A stretch of DNA of 64,000 nt, from contig JAHJVE010000008.1 in the NCBI GenBank assembly GCA_018828385.1, positions 372,001-436,000 of the forward strand, read 5' to 3'. Both the position numbers and the translations under genes were made by a program. The stretch's first letter is position 1, and every line of letters begins with the position of its first letter. The stretch is from Gammaproteobacteria bacterium (lineage in GTDB: Bacteria > Pseudomonadota > Gammaproteobacteria > Burkholderiales > Rhodocyclaceae). Of the stretch, positions 1 through 8,438 are shown in pieces. The notes under the pieces were generated by a model. It worked only from the letters and a program-made list of their open reading frames with translations. It was not told where the DNA came from and ran no database searches.

Positions 1-288
1 CATGTTGAGGCCGGCGTCGATCTCGTCGGCGCCATCGACGTAAACCGGGATGTCGTCAACGTCGTTGAGGTCGAAGACCGCGATGCCATGGCCTTCCAGG
101 CGCTGGCGGGTGGCTTCCGAACTGGCTACGGCGCCCTTGTATTTGTCCTTGAGCGGGGCCAGGGCATCGATGAAAAAGTTGGCTGTCGAGCCGGTGCCGA
201 CGCCGATGATGCTGTCGGCCGGCGCGATCTGCGCCACGTAGTCGGCGGCGGCCTGGGCTACCGCTTGCTTGAGTTCGTCCTGGGTCAT
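1..288 (-). CDS. rpiA: Ribose-5-phosphate isomerase A, N-terminal part (cut by window edge)
   Basis: Interconverts ribose 5-phosphate and ribulose 5-phosphate in the non-oxidative pentose phosphate pathway (family knowledge). The 96 codons present run from an ATG at 288 to the window edge. They show the RpiA signatures [17 protein letters not shown] (phosphate-binding loop), [14 protein letters not shown] and VDGADEID, the last including acidic active-site residues. The family is about 220 residues long, so more than half of the gene lies outside the window. It is divergent from the gene at 419, and the shared intergenic region holds a Pho-box-like site that faces the other gene. Confidence 0.93.
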   Translation of the reverse strand, partial: MTQDELKQAVAQAAADYVAQIAPADSIIGVGTGSTANFFIDALAPLKDKYKGAVASSEATRQRLEGHGIAVFDLNDVDDIPVYVDGADEIDAGLNM

Positions 289-343
289 GCGCTTGCTCCT
301 GAATTGGCTTCAGCGCATTTTACCCCGCCGCTTTAATCGGGAA

Positions 344-361
344 CTGTCATAAAAGCTTAAC
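344..361 (+). promoter_or_regulatory. Pho-box-like PhoB site upstream of the gene at 419
   Basis: The sequence CTGTCATAAAAGCTTAAC is a 7+4+7 pair of half-sites. The first half-site is a perfect CTGTCAT, followed by an A-rich spacer. A possible -10 element CATAAT lies at 375-380, the arrangement expected when PhoB replaces the -35 contact. The 11-mer AAAAGCTTAAC recurs at the Pho-box-like site at 23479-23489. Confidence 0.6.
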
Positions 362-378
362 CTTGGCGTGCTCTCATA

Positions 379-395
379 ATGGCTAAACTAGCCAT
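379..395. promoter_or_regulatory. 17-bp palindrome over the likely start site of the gene at 419
   Basis: ATGGCTAAACTAGCCAT is a perfect inverted repeat (7-bp arms, 3-base centre) that overlaps the end of the possible -10 box (375-380). It ends 23 bases before the ATG at 419. A run of seven T follows at 400-406. It could be a repressor operator or a weak attenuator; the sequence alone does not decide. Confidence 0.4.
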
Positions 396-418
396 ACTGT
401 TTTTTTGAGGGAGAACTT

Positions 419-1048
419 ATGAGCGAAGCTGCCAAGAACAAGAAGGCACCGGCCGTCAAGCCGGCTGCTGCTGCCAAGCCGCCGAAAAAACTCGTGCCGC
501 GCCCGGCCCCCAAGGTCGAGGCAAAGCCGGTGGCCGCCGTTGCCGAGCCCGTCGTCGCGCCGACTGCCAAGCCAGCCGCCAAGCCTGTCGTCGCGCCCGC
601 CACCAAGCCGACCGAGACTGCATCCGCGGCGCCCGCCGCACAGCCCGCGCCGGTGGCCCCTGTCGCCAGCAAGGCCAGGGCGGCGCGCAAGCCGACCAAG
701 GTCGAGGAGACCGTGGCCAAGCACCAGAAGGTCCTGGCTGATGCCTTGGTCAAGGCCCAGGCGATCAAGTACGACCAGCCCCAGGTCATGAAGCAGGCGG
801 CGGCGAAAGCCGCGAAACCGGCCAAGGCAAAGAAAGTGAAGCTGGTTCGCGACAGCTACGCCATGCCCGACACCGAGTACGCCCAGATCGGTGCGCTCAA
901 GAAACGCCTGAGCGGCCTCGGCAATGACGTCAAGAAGAGCGAATTGCTGCGCGGCGGCATCGCCGTCCTGGCGGCACTCAACGATGCCGAGCTCAAAGCG
1001 GTGATGGGGCGCGTCGAGCGCATCAAGACCGGGCGTCCGGCCAAGTAG
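419..1048 (+). CDS. Lys/Ala/Pro-rich protein, histone H1-like N-terminus with a conserved basic C-terminal domain
   Basis: The protein has 209 residues. Residues 1 to about 130 are low-complexity repeats of Pro-Ala-Lys-Val, like histone H1-type or AlgP-type tails. From about 138 the sequence becomes ordered (KLVRDSYAMPDTEYAQIGAL, then KSELLRGGIAVLAAL), with the look of a short helical, possibly DNA-binding or protein-binding domain. An RBS-like GAGGGAG lies at 407-413 ahead of the ATG. It lies directly upstream of pstS and behind its own Pho-box-like site, so a phosphate-starvation role (chromatin or polymer granules) is plausible. The function is not recognised. Confidence 0.7.
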   Translation: MSEAAKNKKAPAVKPAAAAKPPKKLVPRPAPKVEAKPVAAVAEPVVAPTAKPAAKPVVAPATKPTETASAAPAAQPAPVAPVASKARAARKPTKVEETVAKHQKVLADALVKAQAIKYDQPQVMKQAAAKAAKPAKAKKVKLVRDSYAMPDTEYAQIGALKKRLSGLGNDVKKSELLRGGIAVLAALNDAELKAVMGRVERIKTGRPAK

Positions 1049-1068
1049 GTCAAAAGTAATAGTTTTTT

Positions 1069-1106
1069 CCGATTGTTACGGCTTGTCATTTAGCTGTAAC
1101 AATCGG
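1069..1106 (+). promoter_or_regulatory. Pho-box-like site inside an inverted repeat, promoter of pstS
   Basis: TTGTCATTTAGCTGTAAC at 1083-1100 is a 7+4+7 Pho box. It lies within a hairpin whose arms CCGATTGTTAC (1069-1079) and GTAACAATCGG (1096-1106) match over 11 bp. Three further inner pairs include one G-T. A weak -10 TAACCT at 1111-1116 follows at the usual distance. The hairpin may also end transcription from the gene at 419. Confidence 0.6.
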
Positions 1107-1155
1107 CCGGTAACCTGAGTTCTGTTGCCCACCAACATCATTCAGGAGTTACCTA

Positions 1156-2157
1156 ATGTTCAAGTATTCCAAGCTCGTTTCCACCATGGCTGTGGCCGGT
1201 GTCGCCCTGTTCGGCGCCCAGGTTGCCCAGGCCCAAATTATCAAGATTGACGGTTCTTCCACCGTTTACCCGATCACCGAAGCCGTTGCTGAAGACTTCC
1301 AGAAGGCCAAGAAGAACGCCGTCAAGGTGACGGTTGGCATCTCGGGTACGGGCGGCGGCTTCAAGAAGTTCTGCCGCGACGAGACTGACATCTCCGATGC
1401 GTCGCGTCCGATCACCACCAAGGAAATGGCTGACTGCAAGGCTGCCGGTGTCGAATACATCGAAATGCCGGTTGCCTACGATGCGCTGACCGTCGTTATC
1501 AACCCGAAGAATGTCTTCCTCAAGCAGGCTACTGTCGAAGAAATGAAGACCCTGTGGGAACCGGCTGCCCAGGGCAAGATCACCAAGTGGAACCAGGTCA
1601 ACCCGGCCTGGCCTGATGCCCCGGTCAAGCTGTTCGGCGCAGGTGCCGATTCGGGTACCTTCGAATACTTCACCGAAGCCATGGTCGGCAAGGCCAAGTC
1701 CTCGCGCGGCGACTACACCGCTTCCGAAGACGACAATGTGCTGGTTCAGGGCGTCTCACGTGACGTCAATGCCATCGGCTACTTCGGCTACGCCTACTAC
1801 GCTGAAAACACCGCTCGCCTGAAGGCGCTGCCGATCGTCAATCCGAAGACCGGCAAGGCCGTCGAGCCGTCTGCTGCCAATGTCGAGAACGGTTCCTATG
1901 CTCCGCTGTCGCGTCCGATCTTCATCTATGTCAAGGCCAAGTCCCTGGAGAAGCCGGAAGTTCGCGAATTCGTCGAGTTCTACATGAAGAACGCCGACAA
2001 GCTGGTCCGTGAAGTCAAGTACGTGCCGTTGCCGAAGGCTGCCTATGAAGGCAACGTCAAGCACGCCAAGAGCAAGAAGATCGGCACCGTGTTCGGCGGC
2101 CACAATGAAATCGGCGTTACCGTTGAAGACATCCTGAAGCGCGAAGCAAAGATGTAA
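1156..2157 (+). CDS. pstS: Phosphate ABC transporter, periplasmic phosphate-binding protein
   Basis: Binds phosphate in the periplasm and hands it to PstCA. It has 333 residues. Residues 1-26 form a Sec signal peptide that ends AQVAQA. The mature protein starts with the phosphate-binding stretch [18 protein letters not shown], and SGTGGGF and ADSGTFEYF follow, typical of the PstS/SphX type. First gene of a pstSCAB-phoU-phoBR series. An RBS-like AGGAG precedes the ATG. The Pho box just upstream supports induction by PhoB at low phosphate. Codon use is strongly biased, as expected for an abundant protein. Confidence 0.96.
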   Translation: MFKYSKLVSTMAVAGVALFGAQVAQAQIIKIDGSSTVYPITEAVAEDFQKAKKNAVKVTVGISGTGGGFKKFCRDETDISDASRPITTKEMADCKAAGVEYIEMPVAYDALTVVINPKNVFLKQATVEEMKTLWEPAAQGKITKWNQVNPAWPDAPVKLFGAGADSGTFEYFTEAMVGKAKSSRGDYTASEDDNVLVQGVSRDVNAIGYFGYAYYAENTARLKALPIVNPKTGKAVEPSAANVENGSYAPLSRPIFIYVKAKSLEKPEVREFVEFYMKNADKLVREVKYVPLPKAAYEGNVKHAKSKKIGTVFGGHNEIGVTVEDILKREAKM

Positions 2158-2194
2158 ACTACGCGTAGCGGACGGCTTGCCATCCGCTGCCAGA

Positions 2195-2222
2195 AAGGCC
2201 GGTCCTGAAAAGGGCCGGCCTT
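2195..2222 (+). terminator. Hairpin between pstS and pstC, partial terminator or mRNA stabiliser
   Basis: AAGGCCGGTCCT and AGGGCCGGCCTT pair over 12 bp (one G-T) around a GAAA tetraloop. Only a short T-rich tail follows (GTTT). A hairpin here would stabilise the pstS message and lower downstream expression, which fits the need for more binding protein than permease. Confidence 0.65.
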
Positions 2223-2244
2223 GTTTCCGAAAGGGATTCTTTAA

Positions 2245-3192
2245 GTGAATCACGCCATGTCCGCAAATAACGCTTCCGACCTGCACCAAGTCAGCGACCG
2301 TCTGGCCCACAATGCCATGCGCCATTTCAGCGAGCGTCTCATCGAGGCCCTGCTGTTCGCTGCCGCCGCGGTTTCCGTGCTGACCACCGTCGGCATCGTT
2401 TATGTGCTCGTTTCCGAGTCGATCCAGTTCTTTCAGCATGTCAGCATCGTCGACTTCCTGACCGATACCCAATGGACGCCGCTGTTCGATGATGCCCACT
2501 ACGGCATTATGGTCCTCATTTCCGGCACCCTCGTTTCCTCGGGCGTTGCCCTGCTCGTCGCTATTCCGATGGGCACCGTCATCGCCATCTACCTCTCCGA
2601 ATTCGCCAATGGCAAGGTTCGCGAGGTCGCCAAGCCCGTCCTCGAGTTGCTCGGCGGCATTCCGACCATCGTTTTCGGCTACTTTGCCCTGCTCATCGTC
2701 ACCCCGCTGCTGCAGAAGGTTCTCCCGGAATTGCCGGGCTTCTCGCTGCTTTCGGCCGGCCTCGTGATGGGCATCATGATCGTCCCCTACATCGCTTCGC
2801 TGTCCGAGGATGCCATGCGCGCCGTGCCGATGAGCATGCGCGAGGGCTCCTACGCGATGGGTGCGACCAAGCTCTATACCGCCATCCACGTCGTTGTCCC
2901 GGCCGCCATCTCCGGCTTGGCCGCTTCCTACATCCTGGGCATCTCCCGGGCGGTTGGTGAAACCATGATTCTGGCGGTGGCCGCCGGCATGCAGCCGAAC
3001 CTGACCTGGAACCCGATGGAGCCGGCGGCGACCATCACGTCCTACATCGTCCAGGTGGCCCTCGGCGATTTGCCGCATGGCTCGATCGGCTACCAGACCA
3101 TTTTCGCCGCCGGCCTGACCCTGCTGCTCGTCACGCTGGCCTTCAATATTGCCGGCCAGTGGCTGCGCCGTCGCTATCGTGAGGCTTACTGA
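2245..3192 (+). CDS. pstC: Phosphate ABC transporter permease PstC
   Basis: One of two inner-membrane permease subunits of the Pst transporter. It has 315 residues with about six hydrophobic spans. A GTG at 2245 is preferred because AAGGGA lies 8 bases upstream; the in-frame ATG at 2257 is too far from it. The cytoplasmic coupling motif of binding-protein-dependent permeases is visible as EGSYAMGATKLYTAIHVVVP, followed by GISRAVGET. It follows pstS after the 2195-2222 hairpin and ends one base before the pstA start. Confidence 0.95.
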   Translation: MNHAMSANNASDLHQVSDRLAHNAMRHFSERLIEALLFAAAAVSVLTTVGIVYVLVSESIQFFQHVSIVDFLTDTQWTPLFDDAHYGIMVLISGTLVSSGVALLVAIPMGTVIAIYLSEFANGKVREVAKPVLELLGGIPTIVFGYFALLIVTPLLQKVLPELPGFSLLSAGLVMGIMIVPYIASLSEDAMRAVPMSMREGSYAMGATKLYTAIHVVVPAAISGLAASYILGISRAVGETMILAVAAGMQPNLTWNPMEPAATITSYIVQVALGDLPHGSIGYQTIFAAGLTLLLVTLAFNIAGQWLRRRYREAY

Positions 3193-3193
3193 C

Positions 3194-4129
3194 ATGCAAC
3201 CGATGACTACCGAACAAATCCGCGTGCTGATCGCCCGCGGCAAACTCAAGGACACCATTTTTCAGGCGATCGGCATCATTTGCCTGGCCGTCGGCCTGCT
3301 GGTCATCTTCCTGCTCGTCAGCGACATGCTGATGCGCGGTCTGGATCGTCTGAACCTCGCCTTCTTCACCGAGTTTGCCTCGCGTCGCGCTTCGCAGTCC
3401 GGCATCCTGTCGGCCTGGGTCGGTACCGTGCTGGTGATGTTCGTCACGGCGCTGGCTGCCGTGCCGCTCGGCGTTGCCGCCGGCATCTACCTGGAGGAAT
3501 ACGCCAAGCGTAACTGGATTACCGACATCATCGAGATCAACATCACCAATCTCGCTGCCGTGCCGTCCATCGTCTATGGCTTGCTGTCGCTCGGCATCTT
3601 TGTCTATGCCTTCGGTTTCGGCCAGAGCATCCTGTCGGCCGGCCTGACGCTGGCCCTGCTCATCCTGCCTATCGTCATCGTATCCACCCGCGAAGCCATC
3701 CGCGCCATTCCGGCGATGATCCGCGAAGGCTCGATGGCCGTCGGCGCGACGCGCTGGCAGACCTGCCGCTACCACATCATCCCCTACGCCATGCCCGGCA
3801 TCCTGACCGGCGTCATCATCGGCCTGGCCCGCGCCATCGGCGAAACGGCGCCGATCATCACCATCGGCGCGCTGACCTTCATCGCCTTCCTGCCGCCCGT
3901 GCCGTTCTCGGCGACCGGTGTCGAAGGCGTCTCGGCCGGCCTGTTCGACTGGGTCATGTCGCCCTTCACCGTGATGCCGATCCAGATTTTCAACTGGACC
4001 TCGCGCCCCGATCCGGCCTTTGAAGTCAATGCTGCTGCCGCCGGCTTCGTGCTCATGGGCATGGTGCTGTCGATGAACGCCATCGCCATCTACCTGCGCT
4101 ACCGCATGCGCAAGAACATCAAGTGGTAA
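3194..4129 (+). CDS. pstA: Phosphate ABC transporter permease PstA
   Basis: Second permease subunit of the Pst complex, 311 residues with about six membrane spans. The coupling motif region reads EGSMAVGATRWQTCRYHIIP and is followed by LARAIGETAPI, both typical of PstA. The ATG at 3194 starts one base after the pstC stop, which indicates translational coupling; a second ATG at 3203 is possible. An interspersed repeat copy (4132-4168) begins 2 bases after its stop codon and separates it from pstB. Confidence 0.95.
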   Translation: MQPMTTEQIRVLIARGKLKDTIFQAIGIICLAVGLLVIFLLVSDMLMRGLDRLNLAFFTEFASRRASQSGILSAWVGTVLVMFVTALAAVPLGVAAGIYLEEYAKRNWITDIIEINITNLAAVPSIVYGLLSLGIFVYAFGFGQSILSAGLTLALLILPIVIVSTREAIRAIPAMIREGSMAVGATRWQTCRYHIIPYAMPGILTGVIIGLARAIGETAPIITIGALTFIAFLPPVPFSATGVEGVSAGLFDWVMSPFTVMPIQIFNWTSRPDPAFEVNAAAAGFVLMGMVLSMNAIAIYLRYRMRKNIKW

Positions 4130-4131
4130 TT

Positions 4132-4168
4132 GCTACGGTCAACCGTAAAAATTAGCCAAAAATGAAAT
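4132..4168 (+). repeat. Interspersed repeat copy, between pstA and pstB
   Basis: A plus-oriented copy with the core CTACGGTCAACCG, an A/T-rich gap, AGCC and an ATGAAAT end. It supplies an in-frame ATG (4162) that is upstream of, but not the likely, pstB start. Confidence 0.75.
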
Positions 4169-4185
4169 CCGAAATGGAGTCTCCG

Positions 4186-4965
4186 ATGCAGATTCACGAC
4201 ACACCGACCCTCAAGGCCGAAGCCCGCAACCTCAATTTTTATTATGGCGAGGCCAAGGCGCTGAAGAACATCAACATGCCGATCTACGACAAGAAGGTCA
4301 CCGCCCTGATTGGTCCTTCCGGTTGCGGCAAATCGACCTACCTGCGCAGCTTCAACCGCATGCACGACCTCTACCCGGGCAACCGCTACGAGGGCGAGAT
4401 CCGCTTCTTCCCGGACAACACCAACCTGCTGTCGCCGGAAGTCGATCCGATCGAAGTCCGCATGCGCGTCGGCATGGTCTTCCAGAAGCCGAACCCCTTC
4501 CCCAAGACTATCTACGAGAACGTCGCCTACGGCCTGCGTGTGCGCGGCGAGAACAACAAGCGCGTCCTCGACGACAAGGTCGAGCATGCCTTGAAGGGTG
4601 CGGCGATCTGGGAAGAGGTCAAGGATCGCCTGCAGGATCTGGCGCCCAACCTGTCCGGCGGCCAGCAACAGCGCCTGTGTATCGCCCGCGCCCTGGCCAC
4701 CGATCCCGAACTGCTGCTCTTCGACGAGCCGACTTCGGCCCTTGACCCGATCGCCACCGGTGCGATCGAGGAACTGGTGCACGAGCTCAAGAAGCGCGTC
4801 ACCATCCTCATCGTCACCCACAACATGCAGCAGGCCGCCCGCGTTTCCGACTACACGGCCTACATGTATCTCGGCGAAATGATCGAGTTCGGCAAGACCG
4901 ACGAAATCTTCATCAAGCCGCAGGACAAAAGGACCGAGGATTACATCACCGGCCGCATGGGTTAA
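4186..4965 (+). CDS. pstB: Phosphate ABC transporter ATP-binding protein
   Basis: ATPase that powers phosphate import. From the ATG at 4186 it has 259 residues; GGAG at 4175-4178 is well placed for this start. An in-frame ATG at 4162 lies inside the interspersed repeat and has no RBS. Seen: Walker [10 protein letters not shown]-loop in [16 protein letters not shown], signature LSGGQQQR, Walker [13 protein letters not shown] and the switch His in VTHNMQQA. It is followed 14 bases later by phoU. Confidence 0.96.
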   Translation: MQIHDTPTLKAEARNLNFYYGEAKALKNINMPIYDKKVTALIGPSGCGKSTYLRSFNRMHDLYPGNRYEGEIRFFPDNTNLLSPEVDPIEVRMRVGMVFQKPNPFPKTIYENVAYGLRVRGENNKRVLDDKVEHALKGAAIWEEVKDRLQDLAPNLSGGQQQRLCIARALATDPELLLFDEPTSALDPIATGAIEELVHELKKRVTILIVTHNMQQAARVSDYTAYMYLGEMIEFGKTDEIFIKPQDKRTEDYITGRMG

Positions 4966-4979
4966 CAGGGGTACATGAC

Positions 4980-5669
4980 ATGAACGAGAGCCAACACCTT
5001 TCCAGCCAGTTCGACGACGACCTCAGCCGCCTGCGCACCCATGTGCTGCAGATGGGCGGGCTGGTCGAAACCCAGGTTTCCGCCGCCATCGAGGCTTATG
5101 CGACCGGCGAGATCGCCAGCGTCAAGACCATCGTCGAGACCGATCGCAAGGTCAATGAACTCGAAAAGGCCATCGACGACGACTGCGCCCACATCATCGC
5201 CAAGCGCCAGCCGACCGCTTCCGACCTGCGTCTGGTGCTCGGCATCAGCAAGATCGTCACCGATCTCGAGCGGGCCGGCGACGAAGCCAAGAAGATCGCC
5301 AAGGGCGTCCGTCGTATCTACGAGGGCGGCCATCTGCCCGGCCAGTACGGTGTCGGTGTCCGCCATCTGGCCGAAGCCGCGCTGGCCATGATCCGCCAGG
5401 CGCTCGACGCCTTTGCCCGGCTCGATACGCCGCAGGCGACCAACGTCATCCGGGCCGACACCGATGTCGATGTCGAATTCAAGTCGATCATCCGCCAGCT
5501 CATCACGCACATGATGGAAGACCCGCGCACCATCACGACGTCCATCGACATCATCTCGATCGCCCGCGCCATCGAACGCATCGGTGACCATGCCAAGAAT
5601 GTCTCCGAGCAGGTTGTCTACATCGTCGAAGGGCGCGACATCCGGCACACCAAGGAGAAGGCGCAGTGA
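4980..5669 (+). CDS. phoU: Phosphate signalling regulator PhoU
   Basis: Cytoplasmic adaptor that links Pst transport activity to PhoR and keeps the Pho regulon off when phosphate is ample. It has 229 residues, the usual family length, and is all-helical by composition with the two PhoU repeats. Metal-binding-type motifs are seen as ETDRKVNELE with DLERAGDEAKKIAKG in the first half, and DTDVDVEFKS with AIERIGDHAKNVSE in the second. It overlaps the phoB start by 4 bases (GTGA), which implies coupled translation. Confidence 0.95.
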   Translation: MNESQHLSSQFDDDLSRLRTHVLQMGGLVETQVSAAIEAYATGEIASVKTIVETDRKVNELEKAIDDDCAHIIAKRQPTASDLRLVLGISKIVTDLERAGDEAKKIAKGVRRIYEGGHLPGQYGVGVRHLAEAALAMIRQALDAFARLDTPQATNVIRADTDVDVEFKSIIRQLITHMMEDPRTITTSIDIISIARAIERIGDHAKNVSEQVVYIVEGRDIRHTKEKAQ

Positions 5670-6352
5670 CACCGACGATCCTGGTTGTCGAAGACGAGCC
5701 GGCTATCCAGGAACTCGTTACCATCAACCTCAAGCACGCCGGCTTTCTCGTCGTCCGTGCCGGCAGCGCCGAGGAAGCCGAGTCGGCCATCCGTGCCGCG
5801 CTGCCCGATCTGGTCATCCTCGACTGGATGCTGCCCGGCCAGTCCGGCGTCGCGCTGGCCAAGAAGATCCGCGCCGACGAACGGACGCGCGAACTGCCGA
5901 TCATCATGCTGACCGCCCGCGTCCACGAAGAGGACAAGGTGCAGGGTCTCGAAGCCGGCGCCGACGACTACATCACCAAGCCTTTTTCGCCCAAGGAAAT
6001 GGTCGCCCGCGTTCGCGCCGTGCTGCGTCGCCGGGCCCCGCATCTGGCCGGCGAGGCAGTCGAGATCGGCACCCTGGCGCTCAACCCGGCCACCCATCGG
6101 GTATTGGCCAGCGGCCAGCCGATCGAACTCGGGCCGACCGAATTCCGCCTGCTCTTCTTCTTCATGACCCATGCCGAGCGCGTCTACACCCGCGCCCAGT
6201 TGCTCGACGAAGTGTGGGGCGACCACGTTTTCATTGAGGAACGCACGGTTGACGTGCACATCCGTCGCCTACGCGCGGCGCTCGAAGGCTCTGGCAATCA
6301 CGAACGCGTCGAAACCGTGCGCGGCACCGGCTACCGTTTCCGCGGAGCCTGA
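5666..6352 (+). CDS. phoB: Phosphate regulon response regulator PhoB
   Basis: Activator that binds Pho boxes when phosphorylated by PhoR. It has 228 residues. The receiver domain spans about 1-120, with acidic pocket E9-D10, phospho-acceptor D53 in LVILDWMLPG and the conserved Lys in ITKPFSPKEM. An OmpR-type winged helix follows, ending RTVDVHIRRLRAAL and VRGTGYRF. The start is a GTG that overlaps the phoU stop; AAGGAGAAGG precedes it. Its likely targets in this window are the Pho-box-like sites at 344, 1083, 23472 and 26050. Confidence 0.95.
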   Translation: MTPTILVVEDEPAIQELVTINLKHAGFLVVRAGSAEEAESAIRAALPDLVILDWMLPGQSGVALAKKIRADERTRELPIIMLTARVHEEDKVQGLEAGADDYITKPFSPKEMVARVRAVLRRRAPHLAGEAVEIGTLALNPATHRVLASGQPIELGPTEFRLLFFFMTHAERVYTRAQLLDEVWGDHVFIEERTVDVHIRRLRAALEGSGNHERVETVRGTGYRFRGA

Positions 6353-6357
6353 GCGGC

Positions 6358-7653
6358 GTGTCGTCGCAAGTCATTCGCGCCCTGCTGCTGGCGCTGCTGT
6401 CGTCGCTCATTGCCCTGCCGGTCGGTTTTTTTGTCGCCCACTGGGCCGGCTGGTCGGTTTTTTGCGCCGGCCTCGCCCTGCAGATGATTTTTCATTTTCG
6501 CAATTTCGCCCGGCTCGATCGCTGGTCGCATCGGCCGGTGGTCGACGCCAGCCTCGAAGGCGAAGGGGCCTGGGACGGTATTTTCGGCCGCCTCTACCGG
6601 CATGAAAAAGACCTGCGCGCCGGCATTGCCGACCGCGACAATCAGATCGAGCGCCTTTTTGCGGCGCTGCAGGCACTGACCGACGGCGTCGTCGCCCTCG
6701 ATCTCAACCAGCAGATCGTTTATTGCAACTCGACGGCCGAAGAACAACTCGGCCTGGCCTTGGTCACCGATCGCGGTCAGCCGGTGGTCAATCTCGTCCG
6801 CCAGCCCGAGTTCGTCGCCTATCTCGAAGGCGGCGACTTCGAGCGGCCGCTGACCCTGCGTTCCGAGCGCGGCACCGACCGCGTCCTGTCCATCCACGTC
6901 GTGCCCTATGCCGGCGACCGTCGTCTCCTGCAGATCAAGGATGTCACGCAAACCGTTCGTCTCGACCGCATGCGCCGCGATTTCGTGGCCAACGTTTCGC
7001 ACGAATTGCGCACGCCGCTCACCGTGCTCGCCGGTTTTCTCGAAACCCTGCAGGAAATCGATCTCGACCGGGCCGATCAGCATCGCTATCTCGACCTCAT
7101 GGCCGAGCAGTCGAAACGCATGGAATCCATCGTCCAGGATTTGCTGACCCTGTCGTCCATCGAGTCGGCGCCGCCACCCAGCGTCGATATCGTCGATATG
7201 AGCAGCCTGGTCGACAAGCTGCGCCGCGATGCCGAGGCGCTCTCCGGCGGTCGCCACAACATCGTCGCCGAAGCCGATGCCCAGTGCGATCTGCGCGGTT
7301 CGGAGCCGGAGCTGGTCAGTGCCTTCGCCAACCTGGTCGCCAATGCCGTGCGCTATACACCGGCCGGCGGCACGGTGCGCATCATGTGGAAGGCGATGGC
7401 GCAGGGGGCGGAGTTCGCCGTCGAGGATACCGGCATCGGCATCGAGGCCAAACATATCCCGCGCCTGACCGAGCGTTTCTATCGGGTCGACCGTGGTCGT
7501 TCACGCGATGCCGGCGGTACCGGGCTGGGTCTGGCGATCGTCAAGCATTCGCTCAATCGCCATCAGGCCCAGCTTGAAATCAGGAGTACGCCCGGTGTCG
7601 GCAGCCGCTTTGCGGCGAAATTCCCGGCCGGGCGCGTGGCGAAAGTCCAGTGA
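6358..7653 (+). CDS. phoR: Phosphate regulon sensor histidine kinase PhoR
   Basis: Membrane kinase and phosphatase for PhoB. It has 431 residues from a GTG, 5 bases after the phoB stop. An N-terminal hydrophobic segment (about residues 5-43) has almost no periplasmic loop, as in PhoR, which senses through Pst/PhoU rather than directly. A PAS-like region follows (about 95-190), then the HisKA phospho-His in VSHELRTPLTVLAG, N-box NLVANAVRYTPAGG, G1 DTGIGI and G2 GTGLGLAIVKH. Last gene of the pst-pho series, with a 9-bp hairpin just downstream. Confidence 0.94.
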   Translation: MSSQVIRALLLALLSSLIALPVGFFVAHWAGWSVFCAGLALQMIFHFRNFARLDRWSHRPVVDASLEGEGAWDGIFGRLYRHEKDLRAGIADRDNQIERLFAALQALTDGVVALDLNQQIVYCNSTAEEQLGLALVTDRGQPVVNLVRQPEFVAYLEGGDFERPLTLRSERGTDRVLSIHVVPYAGDRRLLQIKDVTQTVRLDRMRRDFVANVSHELRTPLTVLAGFLETLQEIDLDRADQHRYLDLMAEQSKRMESIVQDLLTLSSIESAPPPSVDIVDMSSLVDKLRRDAEALSGGRHNIVAEADAQCDLRGSEPELVSAFANLVANAVRYTPAGGTVRIMWKAMAQGAEFAVEDTGIGIEAKHIPRLTERFYRVDRGRSRDAGGTGLGLAIVKHSLNRHQAQLEIRSTPGVGSRFAAKFPAGRVAKVQ

Positions 7654-7660
7654 GGTTGGC

Positions 7661-7682
7661 GGCGGCTGATCGTTCAGCCGCC
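7661..7682. terminator. Hairpin between convergent phoR and the hemerythrin gene
   Basis: GGCGGCTGA and TCAGCCGCC pair perfectly over 9 bp around a TCGT loop. There is no long T run on either side, so it may be a weak bidirectional terminator. Confidence 0.55.
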
Positions 7683-7707
7683 TCCACTCATCTGCCGGAA
7701 AGCCGGC

Positions 7708-8190
7708 CTAGCGGAAGAAGCGGCCGAGCAGCCCGCTCAGGAATCCGCTGCTGGGCGCCTTCGCAATGGCGGGGGTGTCCGGGATGTTGTGATCGACGCC
7801 CATCATGTGCTTGACGGCATCGGCGTAGTCGCGATCCTCGTTGGCGATGTGGTTGACCAGCCATTTCGAGAGCATCGAGTGCAGTTCGTCGACGATGTCT
7901 TCGCCCTTGGCAGCGCGCATGGTGAAGTCGGTGACCCGGCGAATGAACAGCTCATGCACCTTCTTGTGCGGCTTGAGGAACTTGTAGCCGGCCTCTTCGA
8001 GCATTTCTTCCTCGAAGCCGAAGTGCGACTGGGTGTAGTCGATGAGCTGCTCGATGATGTCATTGACCATCTTCTTGTCGAGCTTCATCTTGGCGATCTC
8101 GAGATCGTTAATGTATTCGACGATGCGTTGATGCTGGGCGTCGATGACTTCGATCCCGGTTTCGAGCTTGCTATCCCAGATAATCGGCAT
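7708..8190 (-). CDS. Bacteriohemerythrin
   Basis: Small cytoplasmic protein with a di-iron, oxygen-binding site, used for O2 storage, sensing or delivery. It has 160 residues. All expected ligands are present in a four-helix layout: H20, H56, E60, H75, H79, H114 and D119. The C-terminal tail (about 130-160) is an extra, poorly ordered extension. Single gene, convergent with phoR, with an RBS-like AGGAGAA before the ATG. In denitrifying betaproteobacteria such proteins are common and fit a microaerobic lifestyle; no regulator site was identified here. Confidence 0.93.
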   Translation of the reverse strand: MPIIWDSKLETGIEVIDAQHQRIVEYINDLEIAKMKLDKKMVNDIIEQLIDYTQSHFGFEEEMLEEAGYKFLKPHKKVHELFIRRVTDFTMRAAKGEDIVDELHSMLSKWLVNHIANEDRDYADAVKHMMGVDHNIPDTPAIAKAPSSGFLSGLLGRFFR

Positions 8191-8300
8191 GTTGGTTCTC
8201 CTGACATTTTTTCAATATCGGGAGTAAATAGCAGTTTTGGGGTGTTTCGGTTGACATGCGTCAACGATGCGGCTGGCGGTGCGTGAGGTATTTCACGGTT

Positions 8301-8338
8301 CAACTTTGATTTTGGCCAAAATTTCCGGTCGACCGTGG
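8301..8338 (-). repeat. Interspersed repeat copy, upstream of purT
   Basis: A minus-oriented copy reading TTTTGGCCAAAATTTCCGG then TCGACCGTGG on the plus strand. It lies in the 248-base gap between the divergent hemerythrin and purT genes. A second copy follows purT, so the gene is bracketed by two copies in the same orientation. Confidence 0.75.
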
Positions 8339-8438
8339 AAGTGCGTCCGGATCGCTTGCCGACAGCCGCGCCGGCCGTATGCCAAACGCTCCCCGGCGCG
8401 TTACCATTCCAAACTTCCTTCACTCGATCTTTGCCGCC

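Noticed and set aside
1756..3258. 500-residue minus-strand frame across pstS, pstC and pstA
   Set aside because: Low-complexity Asp/Gly/His/Gln-rich product antisense to the pst genes, an artefact of GC-biased third positions.
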